Positions 44,157 through 53,520 of a stretch of 64,000 bases of DNA are shown piece after piece; the first letter of the stretch is position 1, and each line of letters opens with the position of its first letter. Origin of the DNA: Halochromatium sp. (GTDB lineage Bacteria; Pseudomonadota; Gammaproteobacteria; Chromatiales; Chromatiaceae); contig POWB01000011.1 in NCBI GenBank assembly GCA_010912705.1, positions 1 through 64,000 of the forward strand, written 5' to 3'. The notes beneath the pieces were generated by a model. The model saw only the letters and a program-made list of their open reading frames with translations, did not search any database and was not told the origin of the DNA. A program made the translations under genes and the position numbers.

Positions 44157-45077
44157 TCAGGCCTCCCGCCAGCGTTGGATGCGAGTCATGATCGCAACCG
44201 CTGCCGCCCCTGCTAGAACACCCACCAGACCATTGATGAGCATTGGTGTCAGGGCGCCGAGCATGCCACCGAAGCCTTCCGCAAGATGCTCAAGCCCATG
44301 ATGCAACGCGGGTATACCATGCACCAGGATGCCGCCACCGACCAAGAACATCGCGATCATGCCGAGCACCGAGAGCGCCTTCATCAGGTAAGGGGCAACG
44401 AACAGGATGCCGCGGCCTAAGGCGCGCTTGGCCCGATCAGCCAGCGCATTGCCCTCGGACTTATTCAGCGCGAGTCCGGCATCGTCGAGCTTGACGATAC
44501 CGGCGACCAAACCGTAGACACCCATCGTCATCAGCAAGGCAATCCCCGCGAGTACCAGCAGGCGGGTGAGGAAGGGCGCACCGGCGACCGTCCCGAGCGT
44601 GATGGCGACGATCTCGGCGGAGAGGATGAAATCGGTGCGGATGGCGCCCTTGATCTTGTCTTGCTCCAGCGTCTTAAGATCAACCTCGGGGTCGGTCAGG
44701 GCCTGGGCGATCGCTTCATGATGCACCTGCTCGGCCTCAGCACCCGGCAGATACTTGTGCGCGAGCTTCTCAAAGCCCTCATAGCACAAGAACAGCCCAC
44801 CGATCATTAGTAAGGGCGTGATCGCCCAAGGCGCGATGGCACTGATCAGCAGCGCTGCCGGCACCAGGATCAGCTTGTTGACCAGCGAGCCTTTGAAGAC
44901 CGCCCAGACCACTGGCAGCTCGCGCTCGGCGCGCACGCCGGTAACCTGCTGCGCGTTCAGCGCCAGATCATCGCCGAGCACGCCAGCAGTCTTGCGCGCG
45001 GCAACCTTGGCCAGGATAGAGACATCATCGAGGACGCTTGCAACGTCGTCGATCAGGGCAAGTAGGCTAGTGGCGAT
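44157..45077 (-). CDS. DUF808 (YedI-like) inner-membrane protein with apparent AUC start
   Basis: Conserved DUF808 sequence extends upstream of the first usable ATG/GTG/TTG: reading on the minus strand, ATC GCC ACT AGC CTA CTT GCC CTG ATC GAC GAC aligns with the family opening MAGSSLLxLIDDIA. An AGGAG lies 7 bp before this ATC. Starting there gives 306 residues, the length of Escherichia coli YedI; starting at the next in-frame start near 44981 would lose about 32 conserved residues. The rest (LGDDLALNAQQVTGVRAERELPVVWAVFKGS, then about six hydrophobic segments) is intact. Function of the family is unknown. Confidence 0.8.
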   Translation of the reverse strand: MATSLLALIDDVASVLDDVSILAKVAARKTAGVLGDDLALNAQQVTGVRAERELPVVWAVFKGSLVNKLILVPAALLISAIAPWAITPLLMIGGLFLCYEGFEKLAHKYLPGAEAEQVHHEAIAQALTDPEVDLKTLEQDKIKGAIRTDFILSAEIVAITLGTVAGAPFLTRLLVLAGIALLMTMGVYGLVAGIVKLDDAGLALNKSEGNALADRAKRALGRGILFVAPYLMKALSVLGMIAMFLVGGGILVHGIPALHHGLEHLAEGFGGMLGALTPMLINGLVGVLAGAAAVAIMTRIQRWREA

Positions 45078-45171
45078 CTCGATACTCCTAGATAAGGCAG
45101 GACGACCATCGGATCAAATGCAGTCTCAGCGATGATCCACCCGGGTCTGCTCGTCAACGTTACCAGCAGGG

Positions 45172-47286
45172 TCAAGTCCTCACAAGCACCGCCTGTTGAA
45201 ACAGCTCAAAACGCTCGATCGGCGCCTCGCATTGGGTGCCCTGGCAGCGGTAGGCGCGTATCTGCTCGCTTGGCTTCATAGACGCCAAGGTTGCCGGTAG
45301 CTCGGTGGCCTGCGCCGGGATCGCCAGCGTCAGCCGACCGGGTGCATAGTCCCTTTGTGCCAGGCTCTGCCACTGCTCGAGTTCGTCCTCAGCCGCTGCC
45401 GGCTCAGTGCCTGCGCGAATGATGATGATCTCGGGTGGCCGCAGCTGCTCGTCGAGCGCCATCAATAAGGTTCCATGCGCATACGGGAGACGGCGCACCG
45501 CATCCGCTGCTGCACCCAGCGTGCGCGCAGCGGCATCAAGGTATCTCGGCTCGGCGAGCAGATGCCCAAGACGCTGCAGACTGAGCGCGGCGATGCCATT
45601 GCCCGATGGGGTCGATTCATCGGCCATCGGCTTCGGCCGCTGCAGCAGGGTCTCATGGTCGGCGCTGGTAAAATAGAAGCCACCATTGGCCTCATCTTGG
45701 AACTGACTCAGCAGCACCTCGGCCAGCGCCTGCGCCCAATCCAGATCCGCAGACCGGAAGCGGGTCTGCAGGCGCTCAAGCAGTGCATCGAGCAGAAACA
45801 GGTAATCGTCCAGATAGGCGTTCAGATGCGCCTTGCCATCCTTATAGGTGGCCAGCAAGCGGCCATCGCGCCACAGGGTTGTCTCGATGAACGCCAGCGC
45901 ACGATCAGCCGAGTCGAGATAATCATCCCGTCCCAGCAACCGACCGGCGCGCAGCATGCCCTTGATCATCAGTGCGTTCCAGGCCGTCAACACCTTCTCG
46001 TCTCGCCCTGGGCGCACCCGCTGCGCGCGCGCCGCGAGCAGCTTGGCCTTGGCGCTGGCCAAGCGCGCGCTGGCAACATCAACTGCTAGGCCCTGCTCAG
46101 CGGCGACCTCGGCCAGACGGCGATAGCCGTGCAGATGCCAGCGGCCATCGAAGTTGGGCGCCCGATCCAGGCCGAACAAGGGCGTTACTAGCGCTAGCTC
46201 GTCGGCACTCAACAACGCGTTGATCGCCTCACGCTCCCAGACGTAGAAGCGCCCCTCCTCGCCCTCGCTATCGGCATCGAGCGCCGAGAAGTAGCCGCCC
46301 TCCTTCGACTGCATCTCAGCGATGACCCAGTCGGCGGTGCTGATCGCAGCATCGCGAAAGAGCGCATCGCCGCTGAGCTGCCAGGCATCGCAGCAGAGCG
46401 TCAGCAGTGGCCCGTTGTCGTAGAGCATCTTCTCGAAGTGCGGGATCATCCACTGATCATCGACCGAGTAGCGGCAGAAGCCACCGCCGAGCTGATCATT
46501 CATGCCACCCCGCACCATCCGCTCGAGCGTAAACAGCGCCATCTCCCGCGCCTGCTGATCTGGACTCCCGGTCGCCGCGGTCGCCGCATAATGGCGCAGC
46601 AGTAGCTCAAGATTGGTCGGATGCGGAAACTTGGGCGCGCGCCCAAAGCCACCATTAGCCTTGTCGAAGCTGCCGGCGAGCTGTCGGCGCGCCTGATCGA
46701 GCGGCGCCAGATCGCGCAGCGGCTCACCGGCCGGCCCCTCAAGCTGAGCCAAGGCAGCACGCAGCGAGGCGTTCTGCTCGCGAATCGCCTCGGCCTGCTC
46801 GCGATAGGCGCGCTCGGCACCGATCAACAACTCCTGGAAAGACGGCAGCCCATGCCGCCGCGTCTTAGGGAAATAGGTGCCAGCAAAGAACGGCGCCAGA
46901 TCCTCTGGGGTCAGAAACAGCGTCAAGGGCCAGCCACCGGCACGCTGGGCCAATAGCTGATGCGCGGTCTGGTAGATCTTATCCAGGTCTGGTCGCTCCT
47001 CGCGGTCGACCTTGATGTTGACGAAGAGCCGATTCATCAGCTTTGCTGTGGTCTCGTCCTCGAACGACTCATGCGCCATCACATGACACCAGTGGCAGGC
47101 CGAATAGCCAATCGAGAGCAGAATGGGCTTGTCCTCGGCGCGCGCAAGGGCCAGCGCCTCCTCGCACCAAGGCCACCAGGCAACCGGATTTTCCGCATGC
47201 TGTTGCAGGTAGGGACTGGTGGTCTCGGCAAGCCGGTTACGCGGATGGCCTTGGCTGTCGGCCGCGCTTGGATCGGTCTGGGGCAT
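45172..47286 (-). CDS. YyaL/DUF255-type thioredoxin-domain protein (SSP411 family)
   Basis: A 704-residue protein: an N-terminal thioredoxin-like domain with [23 protein letters not shown] and [21 protein letters not shown], which carries the CHWC pair, and [15 protein letters not shown]. An (alpha/alpha)6-barrel of the glycoside-type fold follows ([48 protein letters not shown]). The length and order match the family. Its biochemical role is not settled; it may be an epimerase-like sugar enzyme with redox partner. Confidence 0.9.
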   Translation of the reverse strand: MPQTDPSAADSQGHPRNRLAETTSPYLQQHAENPVAWWPWCEEALALARAEDKPILLSIGYSACHWCHVMAHESFEDETTAKLMNRLFVNIKVDREERPDLDKIYQTAHQLLAQRAGGWPLTLFLTPEDLAPFFAGTYFPKTRRHGLPSFQELLIGAERAYREQAEAIREQNASLRAALAQLEGPAGEPLRDLAPLDQARRQLAGSFDKANGGFGRAPKFPHPTNLELLLRHYAATAATGSPDQQAREMALFTLERMVRGGMNDQLGGGFCRYSVDDQWMIPHFEKMLYDNGPLLTLCCDAWQLSGDALFRDAAISTADWVIAEMQSKEGGYFSALDADSEGEEGRFYVWEREAINALLSADELALVTPLFGLDRAPNFDGRWHLHGYRRLAEVAAEQGLAVDVASARLASAKAKLLAARAQRVRPGRDEKVLTAWNALMIKGMLRAGRLLGRDDYLDSADRALAFIETTLWRDGRLLATYKDGKAHLNAYLDDYLFLLDALLERLQTRFRSADLDWAQALAEVLLSQFQDEANGGFYFTSADHETLLQRPKPMADESTPSGNGIAALSLQRLGHLLAEPRYLDAAARTLGAAADAVRRLPYAHGTLLMALDEQLRPPEIIIIRAGTEPAAAEDELEQWQSLAQRDYAPGRLTLAIPAQATELPATLASMKPSEQIRAYRCQGTQCEAPIERFELFQQAVLVRT

Positions 47287-47453
47287 GGATCAGTCGCTCA
47301 GTGGTCGAAGCAGATGCCCTCTGACAGTGGCCCCAACTCGCAGGGATTCCAGTGCTGCCTGCAAGGCTGACAGCAAATGCCATGCATCGTCCTCCATAAC
47401 GCCCTGGAACCGCGGATGACTCGGATTAACGCAGAGATGTCAGATCGACAGAC

Positions 47454-48023
47454 CTAATTCAGAGGCGGCCCCTTGAGTACCAGCGGCAATCCGGCAACCG
47501 TCAGCACCACCTGCTCGGCTTGAGCCGCGATACGCTGATGCAGACTCCCAGCCAGATCGCCATAGCGTCGGGCGAGGTCGTTGACCGGGATGACCCCCAT
47601 GTTGACCTCATTGCCGACAAAGATGAGGGTGCCGGTGAACCCAGGCAGCAGCGCATCCAAGGCCGCCAGCTCAGCATCCAGTCGCCCTGGGTCATCGGCC
47701 CAGAGCAGGTTGGCCAGCCAGAGCGTCAGACATTCGACCAGCACCACATGCCCCTCGCGGCAGACCGACGCCAAGACCTCCGGTAGCGCCAAAGGCTCCT
47801 CGATCAGCGCCCAGTCGCTAGGGCGCCGTGCCTGGTGCTGGGCGATACGCTCGCGCATCTCGCCATCGCTGGCGGTGGCGGTCGCCACATAGGTCACCGG
47901 CTGCCCGCAGGCGCGGGCAAGCTGCTCGGCGAGGCGGCTCTTGCCCGAGCGCACGCCCCCCAAGATCAGGCTGCAGTGGCGGCTTGGGGCCGGGTGCTCG
48001 GCTGTTAAGGCGATATCGGGCAA
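47454..48023 (-). CDS. cobU: adenosylcobinamide kinase / adenosylcobinamide-phosphate guanylyltransferase
   Basis: A 189-residue protein. P-loop LILGGVRSGKSRLAEQLA, then VTYVATATASDGEMRERIAQHQARRP with the His that accepts GMP, and VNEVNMGVIP-type VGNEVNMGVIPVNDLARRYGD. It phosphorylates adenosylcobinamide and adds GMP, making the CobS substrate. It lies 44 bp behind btuB on the same strand, so it is likely under the same cobalamin riboswitch. Confidence 0.94.
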   Translation of the reverse strand: MPDIALTAEHPAPSRHCSLILGGVRSGKSRLAEQLARACGQPVTYVATATASDGEMRERIAQHQARRPSDWALIEEPLALPEVLASVCREGHVVLVECLTLWLANLLWADDPGRLDAELAALDALLPGFTGTLIFVGNEVNMGVIPVNDLARRYGDLAGSLHQRIAAQAEQVVLTVAGLPLVLKGPPLN

Positions 48024-48067
48024 ACCTCATACTCTCGTCATGACACGATGGCCTAGGGCAAAATGGC

Positions 48068-49942
48068 CTAGGGTTGATACAAGAGCGTCAACATCAGGGT
48101 GCGACCGGGCTGATTGTAATAGGCGACGGTCTCGTAGTCCTCATCGAAGAGGTTCTCGACCCGCGCCTGTATCCGCAGCGCATCACTGAAGGCATAGTCG
48201 GCACGCAGATCGAACAGACTAAAGCCATCAAGCCGTATCCGATTGGCGGCATCGTCAAAGCGACGCCCGGATAAGAACAGGGTGGCGCCAAGACCGATGC
48301 GACCAAACTGCCGATCGGCATCGAGCCGAAAGGTCTGCTCGGTGCGTCGCGGCAACAGGTTGCCATCGTTTGGGCCGCTCGAGGCGTTGCGTGGATCGAG
48401 CAGGGTCAGGTTGGCATCCATGATCCAGCCGCTCAGCTCAGCCGTGGTCCAGAGTTCGAGACCACGGATACGCGAGCGGTCGATATTCTCCGGCAGATAC
48501 AGATTCGGCCCCAACTGCGCGATCGCGATCAGGTCGTCGACCTCGGTCTGATAGAGATTCGCCGCCCAACGGCCCCAGGGATGGGTCCCTGAGATCCCCA
48601 GCTCAGCGCTCCAGGATTGCTCCGGCTCGAGATCCGGATTGCCGAAACCAGGATAATAGAGTTCGTTGAAGGTCGGCGCCTTAAACGCGGTGCCATAACT
48701 GGCGGTCAATCGCAGTCCGTTGTCGAAGCTGTAGCCGAGTGCGGCATTACCCGTCCCATGGCCGCCGAACTGCGAGTCATCATCCTGACGCAGGCTCAGC
48801 TGCAGATCGACCGCGCCTAGCTGCCCCAGGTATTGGCCATAATAGCCGGTATTGTTGCGCGCATCCTGAGCATAGGTGGGCTTGGTGTTGATCTCGTCGC
48901 GCTGATAGTCGATGCCAAGCGTCAGTTGCTGGGCGCGACCGAGCAGCAGATCATTCTGCCAGCCCAGGCTGTCACGGCGGGTATCGAAGCGGTTCAGGAA
49001 CTGCTGGTCGAAGAAGACCCGTGACTGGTCCCAACTACGCCCGACATCAAGGCTGCTAGTCCAGGCGCTCAGCGGCTGCAGCAGCGCCCGCAGCCGTGCA
49101 ACCTGGAGGATGGTCTGGTTGCGGTTACCGGCAAAGAGGCTGCCATCGTAGTCGACATCGCCCTCTGAGCGGAGAAAATCCGCCTCCAGCGAGAACCGAT
49201 CAGAGGGGGTCCAGCCGGCGCTTAAGGCACCATTCTTATTGGTGTAGCCATCATCGTCCGGCTCATCGACGAAACAGCCGCCGACCAAGGGCTCGCCATT
49301 GCAGGCGTTGAAGCCAGCGCTCTGCTCGAAGCCAAGATGGGCATTGAGCCAGCCTCGCTCATCACCGACCGACAAACCACCATTGGTGCGAATCTGATTG
49401 TAGGAGCCTGCACCCAGACTCAGGCGCGGCGTCAGCGGACCCGTCCGGCCGCGCCGGGTGAAGATCTGGATCACGCCACCGATGGCCTCCGAGCCATAGA
49501 GGCTCGAGCGCGGCCCGCGCACCACCTCGACACGCTCGATCTGATCGGTCGGGATGTTCTGCCAAGGCGTTGCACCAATGGTCGCCGAGCCAACCTTGAT
49601 GCCATCGATCAAGACCAGGGTATGATCGGATTCGGTGCCGCGCAGGTAGACCGAGGTTGGCTGGCCAAGACCGCCGCTACTTGATGTGGCCACTCCCGGC
49701 AGACCGCGCAGAATATCGGTCATGGTCTTCGACTGGCGCCGATCGATCTCGGTGCGATCGATCACCGTCACCGAGGCCAGGGTTTGATCGGCGGTCTCGG
49801 CGGTCCGCGTTGCGGTGACGATGATCGGCTCGAGGTTGGTAACGTCTTCGACCTGGGCGCTCGAGGGAGCGGCCCAACAACAGGCTAAGGCACAGGGGAT
49901 TACTCGCCACCAGGCCGAAGTGGGAACTGAATGAGTCATCAA
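48068..49942 (-). CDS. btuB: TonB-dependent vitamin B12 receptor
   Basis: A 624-residue outer-membrane beta-barrel. Signal peptide (PCALACCWAAPSSAQ), TonB box-like LEPIIVTATR, plug domain (LASVTVIDRTEIDRRQSKTMTDILRGLPGV ... LVLIDGIKVG ... IERVEVVRGPRSSLYGSEAIGGVIQIFT), then a barrel ending in LMLTLLYQP with a C-terminal aromatic-type strand. It imports cobalamin with TonB/ExbBD energy. A cobalamin riboswitch sits 135 bp upstream, which fixes the substrate better than the barrel alone. cobU follows. Confidence 0.93.
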   Translation of the reverse strand: MMTHSVPTSAWWRVIPCALACCWAAPSSAQVEDVTNLEPIIVTATRTAETADQTLASVTVIDRTEIDRRQSKTMTDILRGLPGVATSSSGGLGQPTSVYLRGTESDHTLVLIDGIKVGSATIGATPWQNIPTDQIERVEVVRGPRSSLYGSEAIGGVIQIFTRRGRTGPLTPRLSLGAGSYNQIRTNGGLSVGDERGWLNAHLGFEQSAGFNACNGEPLVGGCFVDEPDDDGYTNKNGALSAGWTPSDRFSLEADFLRSEGDVDYDGSLFAGNRNQTILQVARLRALLQPLSAWTSSLDVGRSWDQSRVFFDQQFLNRFDTRRDSLGWQNDLLLGRAQQLTLGIDYQRDEINTKPTYAQDARNNTGYYGQYLGQLGAVDLQLSLRQDDDSQFGGHGTGNAALGYSFDNGLRLTASYGTAFKAPTFNELYYPGFGNPDLEPEQSWSAELGISGTHPWGRWAANLYQTEVDDLIAIAQLGPNLYLPENIDRSRIRGLELWTTAELSGWIMDANLTLLDPRNASSGPNDGNLLPRRTEQTFRLDADRQFGRIGLGATLFLSGRRFDDAANRIRLDGFSLFDLRADYAFSDALRIQARVENLFDEDYETVAYYNQPGRTLMLTLLYQP

Positions 49943-50077
49943 AGGTCCTCTCTGGTCTCACCACCCGTGAGACGCGATGGGCGAATGGCCCGACAGAGGA
50001 CAATGACGGCAGGGTGCGCTCGAGAACAGGAGACGGCCCGCACCGGGCCCCGCCCTCCGCGGCACCAGCGTGTCGCA

Positions 50078-50294
50078 GAAGGCCGGTCTCCGGGCTCACG
50101 AGCTGGTGTCAGGAACCTCTTGGTCCAACACCGAGAGACAACGCCTTCCCATGGCCCATGGGTGGGGCCACAGTGGCTTTAGGTCACCTCTCAAGCTCGC
50201 CTACCGTTGCGGGGGCAGCGCCGGCATCGCGCAAACTTAGCGTTCGCGCCGGACCGGCTTCCCGTTTAACCTCGCACCATCGGCGAGGCACCTT
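50078..50294 (-). promoter_or_regulatory. cobalamin (AdoCbl) riboswitch controlling btuB-cobU
   Basis: Read on the minus strand from about 50294: GGTGCCTCGCC, then TTAAACGGGAAGCCGGT, then GCCGGCGCTGCCCCCGCAAC, then the B12 box AAGCCACTGTG, then GGGAAGGCG, and a closing CGTGAGCCCGGAGACCGGCC. This order is diagnostic for the class. With B12 bound it should lower expression of the downstream receptor. The expression platform lies between 49943 and 50078. Confidence 0.93.
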
Positions 50295-50495
50295 ACTGCA
50301 TGGCATGGCGACACTAGGGTTATAGCGCGGCAAGGTCAATCCAGAACGACTGACTGAATGATCTAAATCAGACGCTTGCCGACGATTCCATGGCACAAAG
50401 CACGAAGTCAGATACTATTCGTCACAGATCGCCACAGGTTGTGACGCGCCTGAGATTCACAGCTTGACATTCCCCCTAGACAACAAGAGCCCGCC
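50295..50495. other. intergenic region upstream of the CheB-CheR gene
   Basis: About 200 bp that must hold the promoters of the riboswitch RNA (minus) and the chemotaxis-like gene (plus). No confident promoter was picked by eye. Confidence 0.3.
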
Positions 50496-53447
50496 ATGCT
50501 CGATCCAGAACAGCCGGCCAATAACCAAGCTACAAACGCGCTAACGAACGGGGGGCAGCTGCCCTATGTGATCGCCGTTGGCGCCTCCGCTGGCGGGCTC
50601 GACGCGCTTGAGCGGTTCTTCCAATCGCTGCCGGTGCAGACCGGCGCGGCCTTCATCGTGATCCAGCACTTATCACCAGATCACAAGAGCATGATGGGCA
50701 ACCTGCTCGGGCGCTACACCTCGATGCCAGTGGTCACGGTCGAAGATGGCATGGTCATCGAGCCAAACCACATCTATCTGATCCCGCCAGCCAGCATGAT
50801 GAGCGTCTCTGGCAACGAGCTGCATCTGCGGCCAAAGAGTCCGCGCGGTCTGGCGCTGCCAATCGACTTCTTCTTCAGCTCGCTGGCGCGCTCCCACGGC
50901 AACCGCGCCATTGGTGTGGTGCTCTCAGGCACGGGCTCAGATGGTACCCGCGGCGCCGTCGCCATCAACGATGCAGGCGGCCTGCTGCTGTCCCAAGACC
51001 CCGAATCGGCAAAGTTCGATGGCATGCCACGCAGCGTCATCGCCACCGGACTCGTCGATGCCATCCTGCCACCGGAAGAGCTTGGGCCGCGCATCCTCGA
51101 CCATATCAGCCATGCGCCGATCGAGCGCAGCCCACGGCGTAGCTCGGCGGCAAGCTATGATCGCGAGGGCGCACTCGAAGAGGCGTTGCACCTGCTGCAC
51201 CACCAAGGCGGCATCAATTTCCGCGACTACAAGCCTGCCACGGTCATGCGCCGCATCGAGCGCCGCATGCAGGTTAGGCATGTACCGGACCTCGAAAACT
51301 ACGTTCGGCTGCTCGATGGCGATACCAGCGAGATCCATGCGCTGCGCCGCGAGCTGCTGATTCCGGTCACCAACTTCTTCCGCGACCCGGAGGCGTTCGA
51401 GACCCTGGCCGAGAAGGTGATCCTGCCGATCGTCAAGGAGCACAGCGAGAACCAGCCCATCCGCGCTTGGGTGCCGGGTGTCTCGACCGGTGAGGAGGCC
51501 TATTCGATCGCGATCCTGTTCTCTGAGGCCTTCGACAAGCTGCGCCGCTGGCCGGATTTCAAACTCTTCGCGACCGACGTCGAGCAGCACAACGTCGATA
51601 CCGGCAGCGCCGGCATGTTCTCGGAGTCGATCGCCGCCGAGGTCTCACCCGAGCGACTTGAGCGCTTCTTCTATCGGCGCGGCAACCACTTTGTGGTCAA
51701 GAATGACATCCGCCACAACATCGTCTTCGCCAAGCACAACCTGCTCGAAGATCCCCCATTCACGCGCATGGACCTGGTGTCCTGCCGTAATCTACTGATC
51801 TACTTCCGCAATGACGCCCAAGAACGGGTGATGCGGCGGCTGCAGTATGCGCTCGCCCCCGGCGGCTATCTGTTTCTCGGGTCCAGCGAGACCGCCTCCA
51901 GCGTGCAACAGGACTTCAGCGCCGTCAGCTCCAAGCACAAGCTGTATCGTATCCTGCGCCATGGCACGCCACCGCTGGAGCCACATTCACCGGTTGGCCG
52001 CATCGCCGCCGCTGGAGGCCGCGGCAGCTCACAGCGGCTGCGCGCGCATAGCGATGCGGCCGCCATCGACGCTGGCCAGTCCGTGCTCCTGCGTGGCTAC
52101 GCGCCGGTCAGCCTGCTGCTCAACGCACGCCAGGAACTGATGCATGTCTTTGGTGATGTGACACGCTACTTAAGAATCGGCGAGGGCAGCGCAACCCTGG
52201 AAGTCAGCAAGCTGCTGCCGGCCTCCATCGCACCCGTCGCCCAGGCGCTGCTGCACAAGGTCTTGGTCAGCAAGGAGCCGATGCGCTCTGACGTCCTACG
52301 CGTCGAGCTGCGTGACACCGAGACCGAGCGACTACGCCTGGTGGTCCGCTATGTGCCGCAGGACGGAGGCGACGCCTGCCTGATGCTCTCGTTCGAGCCT
52401 GAGCCGATGCTGCACAGCACAGCGGGCGAAGAATCGGTGCCGACCATGGATATGAGCGCCGAATCGGCTGATCGGCTCGAAACCCTTGAGCGCGAGCTGG
52501 CTGTCACCCGCGAGAGCCTGCAAGCGACGATCGAAGAGCTCGAGACCGCGAACGAGGAGCTGCAGGCGACCAACGAGGAGCTGATGGCCTCGAACGAGGA
52601 GCTGCAGAGCTCCAATGAAGAGCTGCAGTCGGTCAATGAAGAGCTCTACACGGTCAATTCTGAGAACCAGGAGAAGATCGAGATCCTGAATCGACTCAAC
52701 GCCGACCTCGATTCGATGGCAAAGGCGGCCGCGATTGCCACGGTGTTTGTCGATCACGACCTCAAGCTGACCCGCTTCACCCCCGAGGCGACCAAGCTAT
52801 TCAAGATCCGTGAGGCCGATCTCGGGCGGCCCATCGACGATTTCACCAACCTGCTCGACTATCCGGACTTCTTTGCCGAGCTGAAGAAGACCATCCACGA
52901 CGGCGACATGCTGCAACGCGAGGTTCCTGCCGCCAACGACCGCGTCTATCTGGCGCGGGTACTGCCTTATGCGGTCCGCGCTGGGATACCGCGGGGCGCC
53001 GTCGCCACCTTTATCGATGTAACCACCTTGCGCGATATCGAGCGTATGCAATCGGTGCTCGACTCGCTCCCAGAGCATATCGCCGTGCTCGACAATAGCG
53101 GGCGCATCACCATGATCAACCGAGCATGGCGGGACTTCGCCTGCGCCAACGGCGACCCGCAGCTCGCTAACAGCGGACCTGGCAGCAGTTATCTCGATGC
53201 CTGCCAGTCGGGCGCAAACGCTGCTGACGCCGACTACGCCAAGGCCGCCTCCGATGGCATCCGCGCACTGCTCAACGGCGAGTGTCAGCACTTATCGCTC
53301 GAGTATCCCTGCCATTCACCCGAGGTCGAGCGGTGGTTTGTGATGCATGCTGCACCGATCCAGCATCCATCTGGCGGCGTTGTAGTCAGTCATATCGACA
53401 TCAGCGCCTGGAATCAACACTGCCACGCCAGCGATAGCAACCCCTGA
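50496..53447 (+). CDS. CheB-CheR fusion protein with coiled coil and PAS domains
   Basis: 983 residues. The CheB methylesterase domain (about 28-215) has its triad: Ser in GASAGG, His in IQHLSPDH, Asp in GTGSDGTRG. The CheR methyltransferase follows, with [28 protein letters not shown] and [18 protein letters not shown] (SAM site), then [13 protein letters not shown]-like [13 protein letters not shown]. After it come a coiled coil built of EELxxxNEELQ repeats and one or two PAS domains near the C-terminus ([41 protein letters not shown]). There is no histidine kinase domain. It probably sets methylation of a receptor array or feeds the GGDEF/EAL protein next to it. Confidence 0.92.
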   Translation: MLDPEQPANNQATNALTNGGQLPYVIAVGASAGGLDALERFFQSLPVQTGAAFIVIQHLSPDHKSMMGNLLGRYTSMPVVTVEDGMVIEPNHIYLIPPASMMSVSGNELHLRPKSPRGLALPIDFFFSSLARSHGNRAIGVVLSGTGSDGTRGAVAINDAGGLLLSQDPESAKFDGMPRSVIATGLVDAILPPEELGPRILDHISHAPIERSPRRSSAASYDREGALEEALHLLHHQGGINFRDYKPATVMRRIERRMQVRHVPDLENYVRLLDGDTSEIHALRRELLIPVTNFFRDPEAFETLAEKVILPIVKEHSENQPIRAWVPGVSTGEEAYSIAILFSEAFDKLRRWPDFKLFATDVEQHNVDTGSAGMFSESIAAEVSPERLERFFYRRGNHFVVKNDIRHNIVFAKHNLLEDPPFTRMDLVSCRNLLIYFRNDAQERVMRRLQYALAPGGYLFLGSSETASSVQQDFSAVSSKHKLYRILRHGTPPLEPHSPVGRIAAAGGRGSSQRLRAHSDAAAIDAGQSVLLRGYAPVSLLLNARQELMHVFGDVTRYLRIGEGSATLEVSKLLPASIAPVAQALLHKVLVSKEPMRSDVLRVELRDTETERLRLVVRYVPQDGGDACLMLSFEPEPMLHSTAGEESVPTMDMSAESADRLETLERELAVTRESLQATIEELETANEELQATNEELMASNEELQSSNEELQSVNEELYTVNSENQEKIEILNRLNADLDSMAKAAAIATVFVDHDLKLTRFTPEATKLFKIREADLGRPIDDFTNLLDYPDFFAELKKTIHDGDMLQREVPAANDRVYLARVLPYAVRAGIPRGAVATFIDVTTLRDIERMQSVLDSLPEHIAVLDNSGRITMINRAWRDFACANGDPQLANSGPGSSYLDACQSGANAADADYAKAASDGIRALLNGECQHLSLEYPCHSPEVERWFVMHAAPIQHPSGGVVVSHIDISAWNQHCHASDSNP

Positions 53448-53520
53448 GATTGGTGCCTGTTTGACAGTCGTGGCTACAGAACAGCGCGTCGCGCTCGATA
53501 CAGGCAACCAATAAGCAACC

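Noticed and set aside
47410-47435. Motif like GCGGATGACTCGGATTAACGC, similar to one near 34160-34185
   Set aside because: It resembles a degenerate phrase that is widespread in intergenic DNA of many bacteria. Two diverged copies are not enough to define an element here.
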